Below are positions 6,567 to 7,648 of a DNA stretch of 7,648 bases, piece after piece. Both the position numbers and the translations under genes were made by a program. The stretch is from JBAXLO01 sp037134755 (GTDB lineage: Bacteria; Bacteroidota; Bacteroidia; Bacteroidales; JACABE01), in the NCBI GenBank assembly GCA_037134755.1, contig JBAXLO010000211.1, forward strand, positions 1 to 7,648, given 5' to 3'. The first letter of the stretch is position 1. Every line of letters starts with the position of its first letter. The notes beneath the pieces are model-generated. The model searched no databases and was not told the DNA's origin. It worked only from the letters and a program-made list of their open reading frames with translations.

Positions 6567-7202
6567 ATGAAAAGAATTTTTATTACTTTATCATTAACTT
6601 TGATTTGCATATTTGCTATTGAGACAGCTAATACACAAACAAATTGCATCAGTCAGGGAAAATCTTTAATAGATGTTTATTATGGTTTCCCGAATCTTTA
6701 TTCTACAATTATTGAGCAAGGTTACAACAATAACTTCGACTTAACACGTGGTATGCGTCCTAGTTACTCAAATAGTTTTGTTGGTCCGGTTGGTTTTAAG
6801 TTCGAACGTATGATAACAGACCAGATAGGTGTTGGTTTAAATGTATTTTATGCTAACACAACTATCCAATGGAGTGACAATTCTTACAGTTATAAAGCAA
6901 CTGTTGAACGTATTAGAGTTGCTGTTACCGGAAACTGGCACTTTGCAACAACAGCTAAATTCGATCCTTACTTTATGGCTCATATTGGTTATGCTAATTA
7001 TAATTATAAGTTTGACGCAGTAGCAAACTATGATTCAATACCTGCTTCACCTCATCCTAAGCCAGATATTCAATTTATGATTCCTATTGCTTTAAGAGTT
7101 GGCATGGGGGCAAGATATTTCTTTAATAACAACTTAGGTGTAAATGCTGAAGTTGGATTAGGAGGAATATTCTTAACTGCCGGACTTACTTATAAGTGGT
7201 AA
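6567..7202 (+). CDS. Small outer-membrane beta-barrel protein
   Basis: A 211-residue exported protein. The signal peptide spans about 1-21 to 24 (ends ...ETANTQ). The rest is a series of short amphipathic strands typical of an eight-stranded OmpA/OmpX-like (OMP_b-brl-type) barrel: GPVGFKFERMI (73-83), GVGLNVFYANTTI (88-100), FDPYFMAHIGYANYNYKF (132-149), ALRVGMGARYF (175-185) and a last strand FLTAGLTYKW (202-211). The terminal aromatic residue is the usual signal for barrel insertion by the Bam complex. The length is normal for the class and nothing appears truncated. It is transcribed alone, divergently from the secreted-protein gene across a 276-bp AT-rich region, and ends at its own terminator. 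It has no SD site. The substrate or role is unknown. Such barrels serve in adhesion, membrane stability or transport, and sequence alone does not choose between them. Confidence 0.85.
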   Translation: MKRIFITLSLTLICIFAIETANTQTNCISQGKSLIDVYYGFPNLYSTIIEQGYNNNFDLTRGMRPSYSNSFVGPVGFKFERMITDQIGVGLNVFYANTTIQWSDNSYSYKATVERIRVAVTGNWHFATTAKFDPYFMAHIGYANYNYKFDAVANYDSIPASPHPKPDIQFMIPIALRVGMGARYFFNNNLGVNAEVGLGGIFLTAGLTYKW

Positions 7203-7270
7203 TTACACTTTTTGCAATAAATTTATTAACCATAAGGCTTCATAGCTATTTAGTTTATTAAAAACAGCAT

Positions 7271-7308
7271 AAGAGTTTTCATCTATATATGATGGAGACT
7301 CTTTTTTT
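7271..7308 (+). terminator. Intrinsic terminator of the small barrel gene
   Basis: AAGAGTTTTCATC (7271-7283) pairs with GATGGAGACTCTT (7291-7303) over 13 positions, two of them G-U wobbles in the plus-strand RNA, around a 7-base loop. An uninterrupted T run reaches 7308. This is the best intrinsic terminator in the window. The wobbles favour the plus direction. Confidence 0.85.
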
Positions 7309-7355
7309 ATTAAATATTAAAATTAAAAAGAAATACTATTTTGAATTATAAGCAA

Positions 7356-7560
7356 ATGGAAGCGGAATTGCTCAATCTGTAATCGGGTATTAGCAATTCA
7401 GGATTGAATAGCTTATGCTGAGATAAAATATGCTTGCTTCAAGACTGAATTACTTAATCCTAAATTTAGAATGACTGCTTCAGGTCTGAATCACTCATAT
7501 TTTTTAAAAATATGAGTAATTCAGTGCATAATGAGACAGTTGCTAAATTCATATGTATTG
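7356..7560. repeat. Degenerate tandem repeat, period 41 bp, about five units
   Basis: Units begin at 7356, 7397, 7438, 7479 and 7520, each exactly 41 bp apart without gaps. By hand count, neighbouring units share 26/41, 22/41 and 21/41 positions, and the first unit matches the third at 21/41, well above chance for this base composition. The core is TTCAggacTGAAT: TTCAGGATTGAAT (7397), TTCAAGACTGAAT (7438) and TTCAGGTCTGAAT (7479). The first and last units are weaker. Each core is a small dyad (TTCA/TGAA). Since 41 is not a multiple of three, the array is not a coding repeat. Confidence 0.65.
7486..7524. repeat. 39-bp near-perfect inverted repeat
   Basis: Positions 7486-7504 and 7506-7524 are reverse complements at 18 of 19 positions (C7492 against A7518 is the mismatch) around a single central base. 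The outer arms are CTGAAT and ATTCAG, which belong to the cores of the third and fourth 41-bp repeat units, and the centre is AT-only. It could form a cruciform or an RNA hairpin. It lacks a T run after a GC-rich stem, so it does not resemble a normal terminator. Confidence 0.75.
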
Positions 7561-7576
7561 TATATTCCAATTGATA

Positions 7577-7591
7577 TTGTGTTTTACACAA
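7577..7591. promoter_or_regulatory. Small dyad, possible operator
   Basis: TTGTGT and ACACAA form a perfect 6-bp inverted repeat around TTT. It could be a regulator site for a gene to the right of the window. The regulator family cannot be named, and short dyads arise by chance in AT-rich DNA. Confidence 0.25.
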
Positions 7592-7648
7592 AATGTTATC
7601 ATAAGATCAGAAATATTATTTTAATCTTTATTTTCATGACAATGTTAA

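Larger units (their letters stand above)
7203..7648. other. Gene-free right end
   Basis: No supported gene is visible on either strand. The stretch holds the terminator of the small barrel gene, then a degenerate 41-bp repeat array, a long inverted repeat and a small dyad at 7577-7591. An ATG at 7636 near the right edge is in an open frame but has only four codons inside the window, so it cannot be called. Confidence 0.65.

Noticed and set aside
7356..7560. CRISPR array
   Set aside because: The conserved core is only about 13 bp, the period of 41 bp is too short, the units resemble each other across the 'spacers', and no cas gene is present.
7613..7638. Minus-strand short frame starting MKIKIKIIFLIL, signal-peptide-like
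   Set aside because: It stops after twelve codons at a TGA and has no ribosome binding site. It is most likely chance in AT-rich DNA.
7356..7648. Iteron-type or chromosomal replication origin
   Set aside because: Only one loose DnaA-box-like sequence (TTTTACACA near 7582) is visible and no replication initiator gene is in the window, so the repeat array alone is not enough.

Overview
The window looks like chromosome from an AT-rich member of the Bacteroidota. Signs of this are the start regions, which mostly lack a Shine-Dalgarno site and carry TAnnTTTG-type -7 boxes, signal peptides ending in ...AQ or ...GQ, a PorP/SprF-like (DUF5723-type) outer-membrane barrel and a VQSC lipobox lipoprotein. 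No genus can be named from the sequence alone.

Layout. Positions 1-595 hold no convincing complete gene. They contain a 42-bp tandem repeat running in from the left edge, two copies of a 28-bp hairpin repeat, a strong 13-bp terminator-like hairpin, a short GC-rich patch and the radA leader. radA (596-1963, +) is a full-length DNA repair/recombination ATPase and the only gene here with a confident name. It converges, with a 49-bp gap, on a leftward block of three envelope genes (read right to left): a small secreted alpha/beta protein (5664-6290), a lipoprotein (3918-5588) and a DUF5723-like barrel with a long Asp-Ser/Thr-rich tail (2013-3899). The lipoprotein and barrel are 18 bp apart, and the SD-like site of the second lies in the gap, so they are almost certainly one operon. 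The small secreted gene lies 75 bp upstream of the lipoprotein and may or may not be cotranscribed. A very AT-rich 276-bp divergent region separates this block from a small outer-membrane beta-barrel gene (6567-7202, +), which ends in a clear intrinsic terminator.

Positions 7309-7648 are non-coding as far as can be seen. They hold a degenerate repeat of strict 41-bp period whose core is a small dyad, plus a 39-bp near-perfect inverted repeat.

Function. Apart from radA, every gene encodes a protein predicted to leave the cytoplasm, so the window is mostly a cell-surface locus. The barrel, lipoprotein and small secreted protein plausibly act together in the envelope, but their function is unknown. 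The most notable protein feature is the barrel's tail, packed with matches to the D-(S/T)-(A/I/L/V/M/T) O-glycosylation sequon described in Bacteroides. The most notable DNA features are the two short-period tandem repeats near the window edges (42 bp and 41 bp).
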